DNA of 64,000 bases, taken from positions 3,906,001 through 3,970,000 of the forward strand of contig JAZARR010000088.1 in the NCBI GenBank assembly GCA_037389465.1, in the 5' to 3' direction. Under the pieces are notes generated by a model. The model worked only from the letters and a program-made list of their open reading frames with translations. It was not told the origin of the DNA and ran no database searches. The DNA is from Baylisascaris procyonis. Its lineage: Eukaryota > Nematoda > Chromadorea > Rhabditida > Ascarididae. Of the stretch, positions 13,001 to 25,008 are shown one piece after another; the first letter of the stretch is position 1; every line of letters starts with the position of its first letter. Position numbers and translations under genes: made by a program.

Positions 13001-14294
13001 CGACGCATAATTGGCAGCCGTCTGCCCTCCTCCTCCTTCAACTGTAATGACTACAACGCTCATGCCACATAAGAAGCAACTACATTCCTCTCTACTTGGC
13101 AAGCGCTAACACCTTCGCAATTCGTTTCGTGCTCTTCGACAACATACGTTCATAACATCACAATACTGCACTGTACAATACTGAAAGTTCAATCAAATGA
13201 GGACAGCAAAGGTGAGTTCGATTAAACTCATACAAGCCGTGACCCAAAAACTAAGCAAATTGAAAAAGATCTATGCCCAAAACAGAAAGCGCTCAGATGT
13301 CATCGGCGATGACGGGATCGAAGTCGGTGTCTTACCTCCAAACAGCATTTGGAAAAAGGAGAGAAAACCTTCCATTATGGGTACAAGGTTCAACAGATCT
13401 CAGCGAAACAAGCTATAAAAATTATCCGAATAGCTGATACAATATAAGTTCTTACAATTCAGCCCATCATATCAACAAATCCCATAAATAGTCAACAAAT
13501 AATATAAGATAAATAATAATAGAATCATAATTTAACTGATCCGACCACTCGCTAAAATCATCTACAAAAGACTTCCGTACATATTAGGTAAGCTTATTCA
13601 ATCCGATCGGTTGTAAAATTCCTAGGCAAATATTTAGGCACTTCTAAGTGTCTCTAACTTTCTTTGAAGTTAACCAATGAGGTTGGAAGTTAGTGCTGAA
13701 TGCTATCAACGAAGCAATGTAAAAAATGGTATCAGGCACAGTTAATGGATCATCAAGAAAATTAGCACATCATGCCATGCCACGATGTTAATGTCTGCCA
13801 ACTTCCATGACCCTCACTTCAATGGTTCCCTGTCTAAAATTATATGACCAGCAAGCAAACAAATATACAACGACATAGATGACGTCATCACAACGACATG
13901 GATGACGTCATTACAACGTATATTGCAATGCGAATTCGTATCAGCAAATTAGAGGCATTGATAGGCATTAGCATTTAAAAAAGGGAGAGAGACCACCAGA
14001 AGTGCAAAGCATCATAAATGTTGATAAAACAAGAGTTATATACTAGATAAGTAAGCACAATATATAATGCTTAACGCACGTGTGTAGGTCATAAAATTTC
14101 TTTATCATGCTATCAACCCAGAGAAAATCGAACACACTGTAGCATTTATATGTGAACAAAAATTTAAAAAAAAAAACTCGGAAAATGATATATCGTAATC
14201 GCATTTACACAAGCCCATCTCCCTAATATACCTCCACTATGGGGAACCCTGTTGCTAGAGTGCGTAATGCTTCCCTTCTGAATGGTTTCGTCAT
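7072..14294 (-). CDS. HEAT-like helical-repeat protein, function unassigned (gene B)
   Basis: Ten exons join in phase to 394 codons: 14294-14232, 13412-13336, 12667-12575, 12123-12033, 11327-11175, 10520-10343, 9594-9441, 7826-7642, 7455-7427 and 7233-7072. The product is almost wholly helical. The clearest repeat pair lies in the 9594-9441 and 7826-7642 exons (ALSDCDPDSRVAALEALLE, then DLEPSVRLKAIQFAGKVI), with the D-x-x-P-x-V-R spacing of HEAT repeats. An acidic stretch (KDDDDEA) precedes a charged C-terminal helix ending DENLDCF. HEAT proteins are scaffolds in complexes such as condensin, cohesin loaders and Integrator, and I cannot choose among them. The start ATG lies directly after an acceptor (ACATATAG), with a stronger one (CTCTTTCAG) 26 bases upstream. 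It opens inside what looks like a helix (PFRREALRTLA), so it may be the second half of a split gene. The small 7455-7427 exon is the least certain. Confidence 0.72.
8841..8892 (+). repeat. homopurine GA/GGGA tract
   Basis: About 50 bases of uninterrupted A/G with alternating GA and GGGAGGG blocks, inside an intron of gene B (between exons 9594-9441 and 7826-7642). On the transcribed strand it becomes a C/T tract. A simple repeat; no coding role. Confidence 0.8.
13871..13911 (+). repeat. tandem 23-bp repeat, each copy with a TGACGTCA octamer
   Basis: Two direct copies of CGACATRGATGACGTCATY lie 23 bases apart. Each holds the perfect palindrome TGACGTCA (13880-13887 and 13903-13910), the full CRE/ATF-CREB site. 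They sit in the first intron of gene B. A transcription-factor role is inference. Confidence 0.6.
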
Positions 14295-14578
14295 CTATAT
14301 GTGAATAAAGACGTCAAAATCTGAAAGAGATTCAAAAATGAAGGACTATAAGAAGGTGAGATTGTTGCTCAATAAGTAAAAAGATTCGTAAGTAAAAACT
14401 CCTACTAGTAACCCCATGTATCTGCTTCTTTAGCAGTTCCACTCCGACAAGAAAGCTCTCATCGTAAACTCACTAAATTGCGCAGTAAAAGTATACGCAT
14501 ATGAAGAAGAACAAAGCAGCAGCTGGATGACTACCACCTTGCTCGGTTACATCTCCTCAGAGCATCGGGATCACCGAC
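14295..14578 (-). promoter_or_regulatory. short intercistronic region between two helical-repeat genes
   Basis: Only 284 nt separate the TGA of the upstream gene (14581-14579) from the ATG of gene B (14294). On the minus strand the stretch ends with two acceptors: CTCTTTCAG, with exon start at 14320, and ACATATAG directly before the ATG. All three frames after the first acceptor meet a stop before or at the ATG, so cis-splicing there could not fuse the genes. No clear AATAAA is visible. Spacing and acceptor placement fit a nematode operon with spliced-leader trans-splicing (inference). Confidence 0.5.
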
Positions 14579-17500
14579 TCAATGTTTTGCTCGCTCTCTA
14601 ATAGCATCGAGTATCTTTGGGTTCGGTCGTTTTGTTGCCGACTGGGTCAGCGCCTCCAACAACGCCACTTCCCTCATAGATGCGATGAGCTCGGTAGATT
14701 CAATTAACAACACTAAATTAAATCCCTTTAAAAAAAAACTTACATGAGCTTGGAGACAAGTTTGCAAAAATCCATTGAAAGCATATCCCTTTCTGGTGCC
14801 AGCCATATAATTTGATGAATAACTTCAGGTGACATTTTCTTCGTTAATTTCAACAATAAACTAGAGACGCTGCAAATCATTCGACAGCTAATTATATAAA
14901 CTCATTAAGATGCTCTTCTTGGAAAAACTTTCCTACCTGAAATGGAAGCCTAACTAACGAAAAGTAATCCTGCTAAGCATAATCGAATCAGTGATACTTA
15001 AAAATGTTTGATCGATTAAAAAAATTTTGCGACAAGTTTATTCAATATTTTTTTCTATATTGCTATCACGATTGGATCGATTTCGATAAATACTAAACGC
15101 CAATAATAATATTATTTTCTATTTAATACAGATGATTAAGAAGAAAAAAAAAAAATTTTATTGTTTAAAAAAAAAAAAAGACGAAAAATATACAAACGAA
15201 CCAATCGTGGAAATAACCATTATTGGCAATAAGTGCATCCACTAAAAATGGCAACAATAATCGAGCCGGATTAATGCTACGACTATCAATTAATGCGGCC
15301 AAAAATTGCATGCCAACTTTATCGAACATTTCACCCGTTCCGTTTGAGCGTATTGCACGAAGACCCAAATTTATCGCTTCTATAATATATCAATTTATAA
15401 ATTTTTTGACTTGAACAGAAAATACGTATATATTTGGTTGCAACTAATCAATCGGCTGAACCACATGTGCGTATCGCATAGAACACTACGAAAAAAAAAG
15501 GCGAATAAGCAACAAGATAGCACTACGTGAACAATAGTGCGTAACGGCTGCAAAGGGAAAGTTTTGAGAAACCGGAACCGGAATCCCATTAAAATACCGG
15601 ACTCTAGTGTAGTCTTAATAAACAAGACTCATACGCAGCTCTAATTCTTTTATTATTGGCCAGGTGTCCATTTTTTGGACCTAATTCAGACTTCAGCTTT
15701 TTTTTTGGGGGGGGGGGGGGAGGAGAGGACAGGGCAGGGCGTTGTCTCAAAACTTTACTTTGCCGCCGAAATGCTCGTTTTTCCTTCTCTCGTTCAATTG
15801 ATTTCGCTCAACTGGAGGACGATACTGAGGTTGAGCCCACCTATGATCAACCTTCGGTGAAACACCTTCAGCCGTCTTCCTAACGAGTTCACGACGTCTA
15901 CCGCATCAGGTAGTGCTATTCTTTTGCAATATACGGCTTGATAAAAATATAGGCCATATATTAAAGCATTACTAATGAAAGCTGCAACCAATGTACATTA
16001 TGAACACACAGCTTCCCGTGCTATAAGGCAACATGCTTCTCGTACTGCTCGAAAATGTTTCATGCCGAAAGAAACGTATTGCTGTACTGCGTAGAAAGAA
16101 ACAGACTAGTCGGGGATGGATCGTATTTCCCGCATCTTGTAAATAAAACAAGCAAATCGATTCACCTTGTTTCCACGAGTACCTCACATCACATACTTCG
16201 AGTATTGTCGCCGCTTCGAGCAATTGAGTCAAATAACTATAATGAACACTACGTCGAAGGGTAATAATGAAATTTTCAATAAATGAGCTCACTTTAGCGC
16301 TCATTACGTCCACAGTCACTTCATTACGTTGCAATGCCTATAAATTTCGATGAAACAACGAAAATTTTCACCATTTTAACACTAATTTACAAATATAAAG
16401 CAGCTATCAAAAAATATCTTTGAAAGTGTCATCTCCATTTTATTCATTTCGATAAGATGACCTCATTCGATGCGGTGATATTAACTCCAAAATTTATGAC
16501 AAAAGAAACTAATTCTAATATTATCATAACTATTAGTGCTGTCACCATCAATAACATATCATTCGTGTGGAATATATAAGCTTGACTAGCTGGTTAATGA
16601 ATTCGATCAACGGAGTTTCTATACAAAACACCCTTACTGATATGCTGTAGAATCTAAGAAAAAAAAATTTTTTTTTTTAAATACAAATGTAAATGAATGA
16701 CTGACAAGAAGTATATCCTTGTCGTTGCTTTCTGGCCTAAATTACCTAGAGACTTCAAGTATATATATACCTAGAGCAACTGATATTTCGAGAAAATCAA
16801 TCATCAATTTATTTCCCATTACAAGAGATAGCTCAAGCTAGTCGCTTCAATGAACCGATTCTATAACAAATAGAAAGTAACGTAACGAAATTCTTTGCTG
16901 AAATACTCTAAAATTCTCATCAAAAATATTCCAATTAAAATTAACCATTAAACATCGATTTTGAAAATAAAACATTAGTACATAATTTCTTTCATGCAGT
17001 ATTGATAGAAATCTAGCATCGGTTAGTCCAATTAGCCAAAAATAGTGGTCATCTATATCAATACATCTATACAGTACCAAAAATATAGTCTCACTGGTCA
17101 AAAATAATGGTCATCTATATCGATACATCTATACAGTACCAAAAATATAGTCTCACTGGTCAAAAATAGTGGTCACCTATATCAATACATCTATACAGTA
17201 CCAAAAATATAGTCTCACTGGTCAAAAATAATGGTCATCTATATCGATACCTCCGTAAAGCACAAAAAATATAGCTCACATTTTAAAATATGCAAAGAAA
17301 CATCTTACCGCTATCACCAACTGCATTTTCATAAATACGGCAGTAGGATGATTATCGCTTGTAATCTTATAGAGTGAATCCACTAACGCGTTGGTCATTC
17401 TAAAATCTGAATAAAAATTCGCTCTTTTTAAGCATTAGTGGAATTAAATCAACAATAACGTCAAGAAATTTTGACAAGAGAAATTTTTAGAATAAAGCGG

Positions 17501-18289
17501 AAATAAACACAACACCAATCAATAAATATTGTCACTGATTCAGATGAGTAGTGCGTATTTCGATTGGAAACACGAGGCATTTATCACGTGAAAATTTTTA
17601 ACAAAGATATGAACGGAAACGCATCTATGAATAACTAACATCTAGTCAAAAACCATTCAAATCAACTTACAAATTAAAAAAAAAAATGGTGGATAATCTA
17701 TGCGATTATTTAGCCCTCGGGCAAAAAAAAAATTGAAAAGAAAGCAATGGAGATAAACTTAGAAAAAAAGGTGATAAAAAGTTTCAAAATTTGAAACCTG
17801 ACCAAACGCAAATGCCTAATATTCAACCTCAACTAATAAAACAACAAAAGAAATAAAAGAACAAAAAACCTTCGTAAATACTTAACACAACACGAAAAAG
17901 GCGTTTATGAAGAGAGTCATAAGTTCAGTAGAGACGGCCACTTGAAATATTTCTGTGCCAACTAGACTCCGTATTATACGAAAATTTACGGTAGCAGAAA
18001 ATAGCTTACGGTCAGTAGTGGGTATAGTTTGCTATCGCTCTCTCCCCACTTTCCTCAGCTCAAGCTCAACTTACCTGAGGTGCGAAAAATGCCCCTGCTA
18101 GATTCCATTCCGCTCATAACGACATAAATAAAAAGTTAAAAAAGAAAACAACCGATTCTCAATCATACCGAATTCGATGCATGCACTCAATCGACAGACG
18201 TCAACCTTACTGATAAAATCGCCGAAAAATGGGTCTCTGGAGGCTTCAAGCAATTCTTTGAAGCGCTCGAAAAGCGAATCCGATCCCAT
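14579..18289 (-). CDS. helical (HEAT/ARM-like) protein, function unassigned (gene A)
   Basis: Seven exons join in phase to 269 codons: 18289-18211, 17406-17309, 16337-16183, 15920-15841, 15379-15202, 14869-14744 and 14672-14579. The start MGSDSLFERFKELL lies two bases after a strong acceptor (TTTTTGCAG), as expected for trans-splicing. The protein is a run of amphipathic helices with no membrane segment or signal peptide. The best-supported exons are those ending with LVIA, with AATILE, and with LVDALIANNG. Weaker points: the fourth exon (IALPDAVDVVNS) uses mediocre splice sites, the donor of exon 5 is non-consensus, and the last exon's acceptor (CTATGAG) is poor, although its frame down to ERAKH and the stop reads well. 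No family recognised. It lies directly upstream of gene B on the same strand, so the two may be one operon, or one ancestral protein now split. Confidence 0.55.
17037..17279. repeat. 62-bp tandem repeat, about four copies
   Basis: GGTCAYCTATATC recurs at 17047, 17109, 17171 and 17233, exactly 62 bases apart; the last copy degenerates at its end. Copies 1 and 3 share AGTGG and ATCAATAC, while copies 2 and 4 share AATGG and ATCGATAC, so a 124-bp dimer was probably duplicated. Lies in an intron of gene A. Confidence 0.9.
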
Positions 18290-21200
18290 AGCTGCAAAAA
18301 ATCATTATTCGCTGTTCAATTAAATATTTCGGCGATTTCTCGGCAAAGATCAACAAACGCGTTCACAATCGAAAGCGACATTTAGTTTAACCCACGACCG
18401 AGTCAACGAAGCGGTTCATCAGTTCCCTTTTACCTGCTCCACACCGGAAGCACAGCTTTATTTAACCCATCTCCATTTGGTCAAGGACCAGATCCATCGG
18501 TCCAGCTGCATCCTTCATCGCAACCGGAAATGGTACCGCATTTAATTCAGACTTCGAAGAAGATCCATTCTATCAATTGAATAATTGAAAGAATAGATTA
18601 GCAAATGAAAAAATCATCTGGATAGGTAAAATCTAATTTGGGATTAAAGATAATTGAAGTGGAATCGAGAACGTTTAGGTAGAATTGACCCGACTCATTA
18701 CCAGTTGATTGCTAAGATTAATAACATAAATGAAATTGCAGTTTACTTTTTATATTACAGATGATTGCTGTTGATAGATAAAAATTCAACTTAATTAAAA
18801 GTTTTTCATCTGAAAATATTATAAATTTGAGTTTCAAATAATATGAATTTCTAAAATATTTCATCCTTTTCTATCTCTATTTGCGTTATCAATTAGGGTC
18901 TCTTCGTGAAATTATTACATCTGCTATTAAATATTTCCTCAAATATATTATCGCCAATCTCTGATAACTAGTAATCCTGAAATGAGTAATTAAAAAAAGA
19001 ATGGAAAAGCACATAAAACGTAGAGCTATCAATAGTCAACAACTCCATTATTCATCGTATCGAATATACTCCATTTCCATCTTCAAATTTAATGCGTTCA
19101 AGAAAACGGTGTGAAAAAAAAACGAATTTCAAAAAATTCCATCGCTTCGCCACTACATCTGTGGTTTATAGGCAGGTGTCAAATTGAAATGTAGTGATGG
19201 AACACATTCGATCGACTCGTAAAGACAATTTAGTAGTCAAACACCTTTGCCCACGCAGTAAATCCGACTCCCAACGACGACCCCTCGTATATTATCTAAT
19301 ACTTACAAGAGAACATCAATTACAAGAGAACAAGAGAACAACGCGACATAACAACCGAAAACATGGAATTCTCAGCAAAGAATCTGAACTATTTGATCAC
19401 CACTCACAAATCACGATCGTCACCGCACAACTCTTCCTATCCCACTAAGTGAGCACATATCGCCACAACCACTCTCCAGCTCAATAGGGAAACTTCCGGA
19501 AGCTATAAGGTTCGCAACTTGGAATAAGCCTTGTCTCATAACGACCGTGTCTTACAGGTAAAGCTTGAATAATTCAAATTCCCCAAATGAAGCTAAAAAC
19601 GCTCCTATGAAACTCCGAACTTAACCTGAATTTTTGGTCATTCGAATTTTCTGCGTGAATTACAAACTTGTTTACTAATTGATTTATCAAAATTGCAGTG
19701 CTAGCAGAATATTGCAACAATCCGCCCAATAATTAATTACGAAAGATTAAGTTCCTTCTAAAAACTACGGTAAAATTTCCTTTATTATTACCGTAGAATA
19801 TTTCTGGAAAAGAGCCAAACCCCAGTGACTTGAAAACATACTAAAATTTGGGTAAATCGCGTTTGAAAAGGTCGAAATTCCCTCAACATCAATCAAGTCT
19901 ATGCAAATTCAAGAAAAAGAAACTCCAGTTTTAGTGCTGGTCCAAAAAAACTTGAAAGTTTGACCGTTCCGCAATGTTCCACCGAGATGAAGAGTAGTAG
20001 TATCGTTGAATTTACCCATCGAAGTTGCCCTGCCCGGAGATGCCAATAAGGGGAGTGCATCTGCTGTAAGAAGCCAAGCATAAGACCCTCTTGATTATAA
20101 GCCACCTTCTTCTCCCTTAAACATAAAAAAGGTTGAATTTACCCACTAAAAGGTAACTAATTAAAAAAGTCCAGATAAACTTCATTTCACATGATTAAAG
20201 GCGAACTATTAGAAATTTAGAGTGAATTCACTATAAGCCATAAGTTTTACTAAAGGGCAAATATGCATACGTGGAGCATCTAAAAAATTAACAGTCAAAA
20301 GCTGATGATTAGAAACGGAGAGAGCGAACAATGGGCTCAGCTTATTAAATTTTAAGAATACCAAATGCAAAAGGATGGGAATTTATTTTCTAATAGCAGC
20401 TCGCCTCGTTTACAGCAATGCCTCTCTTTGAGTATACATCTTTGGGCAGACACCTGAAAACTTTCAAAGATACGACATATTTGATAGCATACGAGCGAGA
20501 AGTCCCTCAAAAAGGCATTCCAACAAACATCCTAGCCATATAGACCTTTGACCTAAGCTTAACTGTAATAAAATCGCAAAACCAGCATTTCCCACCGTGA
20601 TAATTTAGGCGATAATATGTCATGACCTGCCATCCCTAGTCAAAGCTTTTTGATCTAGTGCGATAATCCACAGCATCGCCACTGAACGATGTATCGGGTC
20701 CGCAGCCCTCAGAGTTGCTGCCTTCTTTTCTGTAGAACTTAGGTAATCCCATTTAACCCTCACTTCATTCCTCCATTCACAATTGACAGCCTTAGCTATG
20801 GTATGATAACAGCTTGCATCACTTCAAGTTTTGGAATTATTTGAACGGAATGGTGGTCAATGAAAAGAGAGAAGGCAGATGGCGAGTCGAACAACGCACC
20901 ACGTGAAGTAGAAGAAAAAAGTGACCGAATTATGCGCAAAACACAGCTCCCTTCAAGTCTAATTCAGCTCTCAATAAAGCCTCCTATTCCAGGTGTACTC
21001 AAGCATAATCCTCAGCAATCACCTGTTCAGTGCAATATATACCAATCAATCGCCCGCCAACCAAAATGCACCATATTCTATCACCTATACCATCCATACA
21101 ATCATCACTAATCACTTGTGCTTCGAATGTCACGTCCAACCTGTACAGGTATCCACCACTAATCCATTATCCACCAATCCCACCTGCATCAGTAATGCAG

Positions 21201-22422
21201 TATCTACCAATCACCAATACTAATTCTAAACGATCCACTCTAGTAAAATCTTTAGTATAATGCCCACCTACACCAGCTGATATGTGATAAGCGTGGGAAG
21301 TTCATTTTATTACGAAGGCCCAGAAATAAACCTTCTTTCATTTAGGTTCTTAGGAATAAAAATGTCACAGACCCGATCAGATCACAAAAATAATCGCAAA
21401 GAAAAATATAAATTTATCCCCAAATTTGGGATTAGGAATGAATAATCCCATTCAAATGTTTAGCAACAAGCAATGGAATATAGTTAAAGGTTTTATTGAG
21501 GTAGCACTCCAAAATCTATAATCTATAAGAACAAATATTGCATGGATGAGATAATACAATGAAATGACCACTAATTCTTTGGTCAGTGTTCTTCATGTTC
21601 CGTATTTTACTACGAAAGTGGTCGCAATTTTGTAAAGGTATTCCAGATAACTCTTACTCACTACAACACCCCCTCCTTTCCAACTTTACATACCTTTACA
21701 ATAATTGTCAAGTATAAAAATATACTTGCATCACACTGAAGGCAATAAAAAATATAGAGATGTGGGGTACAATTAAACGAAAACTTTTATATACAACTAC
21801 ACACAACGTGATCGCTTTTTAGCAGTCCGCAGCTTAGCTCGTTCAGAAATTTTTTGACAGAAACGGATATAAGGGGGGTGGGGGAAGGGGGCAGCGGGGG
21901 GGGGGGGGGGGGGGGGGAGGAGAAGATTCGCGCTTAGAGTGAACGTTTCGAAATTTGAAATTTTAACGCTTTATAAATTAGCTTGAAACTGCTTTGTTTA
22001 AAAAATTCTATCCTTCACTATAATTTTCCTACTTTTCGTATCCGAAACATCGGCAAACTAAGTGCAAATTGAAAGCCGTAAATCTTAATACGCTTTAAAA
22101 ATGAACGCTCAGAAAATTTAGCTCCTCTTTCATCTCCCCTCCCCACAACTCCTCAACCAATAAAAAAACTCTAAGTGCAGCAGCGAATGTGACTGAAAAA
22201 CGATCGTTCAACTCCACATATCATTCAGGGGCCACACAGCCGTCCTGAATTCCACTTGGCGAGGAAATTTTTTAAAACGAGGTAGACGAACAGAAACTTA
22301 AAACTTCATTATAAAACAGCATCTAAAAGTTAAAAATCTCATCCAGTAAACTAAAACTATCTGGTAATCGCATTTCTTTTATAAATGTATAAAGTAGAAG
22401 GATTTATAGTTGGCGAAATCAT
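18290..22422. other. 4.1-kb intergenic region without a recognised gene
   Basis: Lies between gene A (start at 18289, -) and the 3' end of the glutathione peroxidase (-). The open stretches at 19194-19448, 19899-20105 and 20860-21260 have no flanking splice sites, no domains and biased composition (the last is C/A-rich with repeated ATCACC-like words), so I do not call them genes. It probably holds the promoter of gene A at its left end. Confidence 0.5.
21873..21921 (+). repeat. G-rich tract with a 22-base G run
   Basis: Blocks GGGGGG, GGGGG and GGGGG are followed by an uninterrupted run of 22 G (21896-21917) and GGAGGAG. It meets the pattern for intramolecular G-quadruplexes and lies about 500 bp beyond the 3' end of the peroxidase gene, where it is C-rich on the sense strand. 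Run length may be a sequencing artefact. Confidence 0.8.
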
Positions 22423-25008
22423 TCAGACTTTAGCGCCACTCAGAATCGCTTCGATGTCCTTCACCATATCCTTCGGTTCCGTCTGTGGACTGTATCGTTT
22501 CACCTGCAATACATACTGCTTTCGAACTGCTTTTCATGAACTCTAATCCAGCTTCTATGGGAACGCTTCTATCTCTAACGCCCCATTCTGCCAATCTCCA
22601 CAAACAGCAACCGTTTTTTGAAGGGTTATCCAACGCCTAAGCAAAACCATAACGGCTTCCTTCGAAATTTTAGGCAAGGAACGGGGTTGAATCCAAAGTA
22701 CGTGAATATGAGACTCGTTAACCTTCTAGTAATAATGTAGAAAAGAGATACAATCTATCAAAAAACCACTTTAGAGATGAATAAGGAAGAAAACTGTTCT
22801 GCAATTGGTTCCCAGACAGATCCTTTTGCATTCTTTAGTGTGCTTTAAATCATATCTATCCGTACGCATCGCTGCGCTTATGACCTACGGCTTTGAGCCT
22901 GTGTCAATTGTAAGGAATATTCGTCACCACCGCTAATATGCAACAGTGCTCTTGAAAAAGCGCTTAGATATGCAACGATCTTATTAATCATCAAAACGTT
23001 TACTGAAAACTTATAGAGAGATGACCTTTAACAACCTCTGTTGCTTTAACCGCCTACTGCATTACTCTATACTATCATTGCCGCAAAATTCAGAGATATA
23101 TTCGAACTTCTAAACCTGAAACATCGTTAGACATGACCATAGAAACTATACCACTAACCACGTGACCATCTTTGTCGACAAGAAATTTCGTAAAATTCCA
23201 CTTAATTGCATCTGTGATTGTGCCACCTTGTTCATCCTTCAAAAACTTGTATAGTGGATGTGCATTACCGCCATTGACTTCAACTTTACCATACAGATCA
23301 GGTTCAAATTCGTATTTCTTCGTTACGAATTCTTTAATATCAAGCTCACAACCTGGTTCCTGAAAAACGATCAATAATCTTTCTCTAAATAAAAAATTCG
23401 CTAAATCTCTTCAAAAAAAAAAAAAAAGACGCAAACTGACAAAGGAATAGGATTTGTGTCCGGAACGGGAACATTTCCTTTCAGCATGCAGTAACAGGAT
23501 TCAGTAGTTGCAATTTCATTGTCAGTGACCTCTCAACTTTCTCTGAATTAGGCGTCCGCCTACGCATACCAGCGGGACCTTAGAGAGATTTATGTCGCGA
23601 CTACGTTTAAACAACATACCGTATAGCTAAAAAAAAAAAACATCCGTGTCGACTAACAATTCCTTCATTTCTTCCAACAACCTTCGAAAAATCTATGCAT
23701 AAAACATTAAAGGATACATCTTAAACAAGCTATCGTAGAATAAAAACCTGATTATATTTCCGCTTTCAAAGAAAAAATTTGTTAATACAACGTCACACCT
23801 TCAAAAAATTGTAACGGCGAAGAAACCGATCCTCAAAAGATATGTAAGTAGGAGAATTATAGTCGGCCTATATGCTAGTTAAACGCCACTAAAGGTTACA
23901 AAACGAATCCAGCACACAAACTGAGATGGTCTTACCTGTCCACCAAATTGATTGCACGGAAATGCGGCAATTCGTAGTCCAGAACCGCGATATTTCTCTA
24001 AGATATCTTTCAGTTGCGTATAGTTTGCCTTTGTGAGGCCACATTCCGATGCTACATTGACTATGATTACAGTGTAACCCCTAAAGCATTACGAATTTTA
24101 TCAGCAAAAACAATGCGAACAATATTACACCTCATATGAGAGCTGTACCGATTATAGGGAACTGCATAGTGCTGAATTATTACAATGAACTCGTAACTGC
24201 TTTAATAGCATGCTAATAAATCTCTTTTTCCATTATGTTTCTCTTACGACTCTGTTTAACGAACAGCTATTTTGCTCTATAGAACCAAAAAATACTCAAA
24301 AAAGCGCATATCGGGCAAGAGTAAGCCTTAAAAACTCAACTAACTATCACCACAACCGCATGGATAATACTGAAACAAAAATTTCTTGACTATACAACTT
24401 TTCAAATTAGCTATCATAGTCCTATTTTTCAAACAAAAAAATTTGAAATATGAGGACTAAATTCAAAAAAAGTTGTAACGACAGGTAAATGGCTTTAAAC
24501 ATCATAACATTTAACCACTCACGACGTCTTCATAACATTCCCACCTACTCGATGATATATAGCCAAAAATTTTTACCTTGCTGGCGAATATAAGCATAGA
24601 TTTATATGTTACCATTGAAGTCTATTTGTTGCTTCAGTTAAATATGATTCGCTTCCACTCCAACATGGAAAACTCCGATTCCTATCAGCTACACAATTGG
24701 GTAATGACCACCATCCTTTATGATGGGATTTAGAAATTCACAGCATGTAATCTATCACATCGCATAAAGCTGAAATATCATTTTCTGCATAACATTGCCG
24801 ATCACTCCACTAATTTTGCAACATGCAAGATGTGCCAGCCGGCTGTCAATCGAATATATAGCACTACTCACTTGTATTTGCTCAAAGAGACGTCCTTACC
24901 GTCGACATCTTTTGCCGTGTAATCATATATCGTTTTGGATGACATCGCTCTGGCCGTCGTCGATAAAAAACCCAATGCTGATCCAATACCAGCCAATCTG
25001 GCTAACAT
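22423..25008 (-). CDS. gpx: glutathione peroxidase, PHGPx/GPX4-like, cysteine form
   Basis: Exons 25008-24872, 24080-23936, 23359-23159 and 22503-22423 join in phase to 187 codons. The enzyme reduces phospholipid and other hydroperoxides using thiols. Seen: the active-site block NVASECGLT with cysteine (codon TGT) at residue 59 where selenocysteine stands in vertebrate GPX4; [12 protein letters not shown] with Gln94; [14 protein letters not shown] with Trp148-Asn149, completing the catalytic tetrad; and the C-terminal [10 protein letters not shown]. The dimer loop of tetrameric GPXs is absent, as in PHGPx. Two in-frame ATGs exist. The one at 25008 gives a 21-residue extension (MLARLAGIG...STTARA) with two arginines and no acidic residue, resembling a mitochondrial presequence. 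The one at 24945 starts [11 protein letters not shown], the usual cytosolic start, giving 166 residues. An in-frame TGA precedes the first ATG. Being a Cys enzyme, it needs no SECIS element. Confidence 0.96.

Noticed and set aside
13197..13418. 73-codon plus-strand basic frame (MRTAKVSSIKLIQAVT...)
   Set aside because: Antisense to the second exon of gene B, which fits in phase with strong splice sites on the minus strand.
15656..15883. Plus-strand frames around 15.7 kb with a glycine run
   Set aside because: Poly-glycine comes from the 14-base G run; the rest is antisense to a gene A exon.
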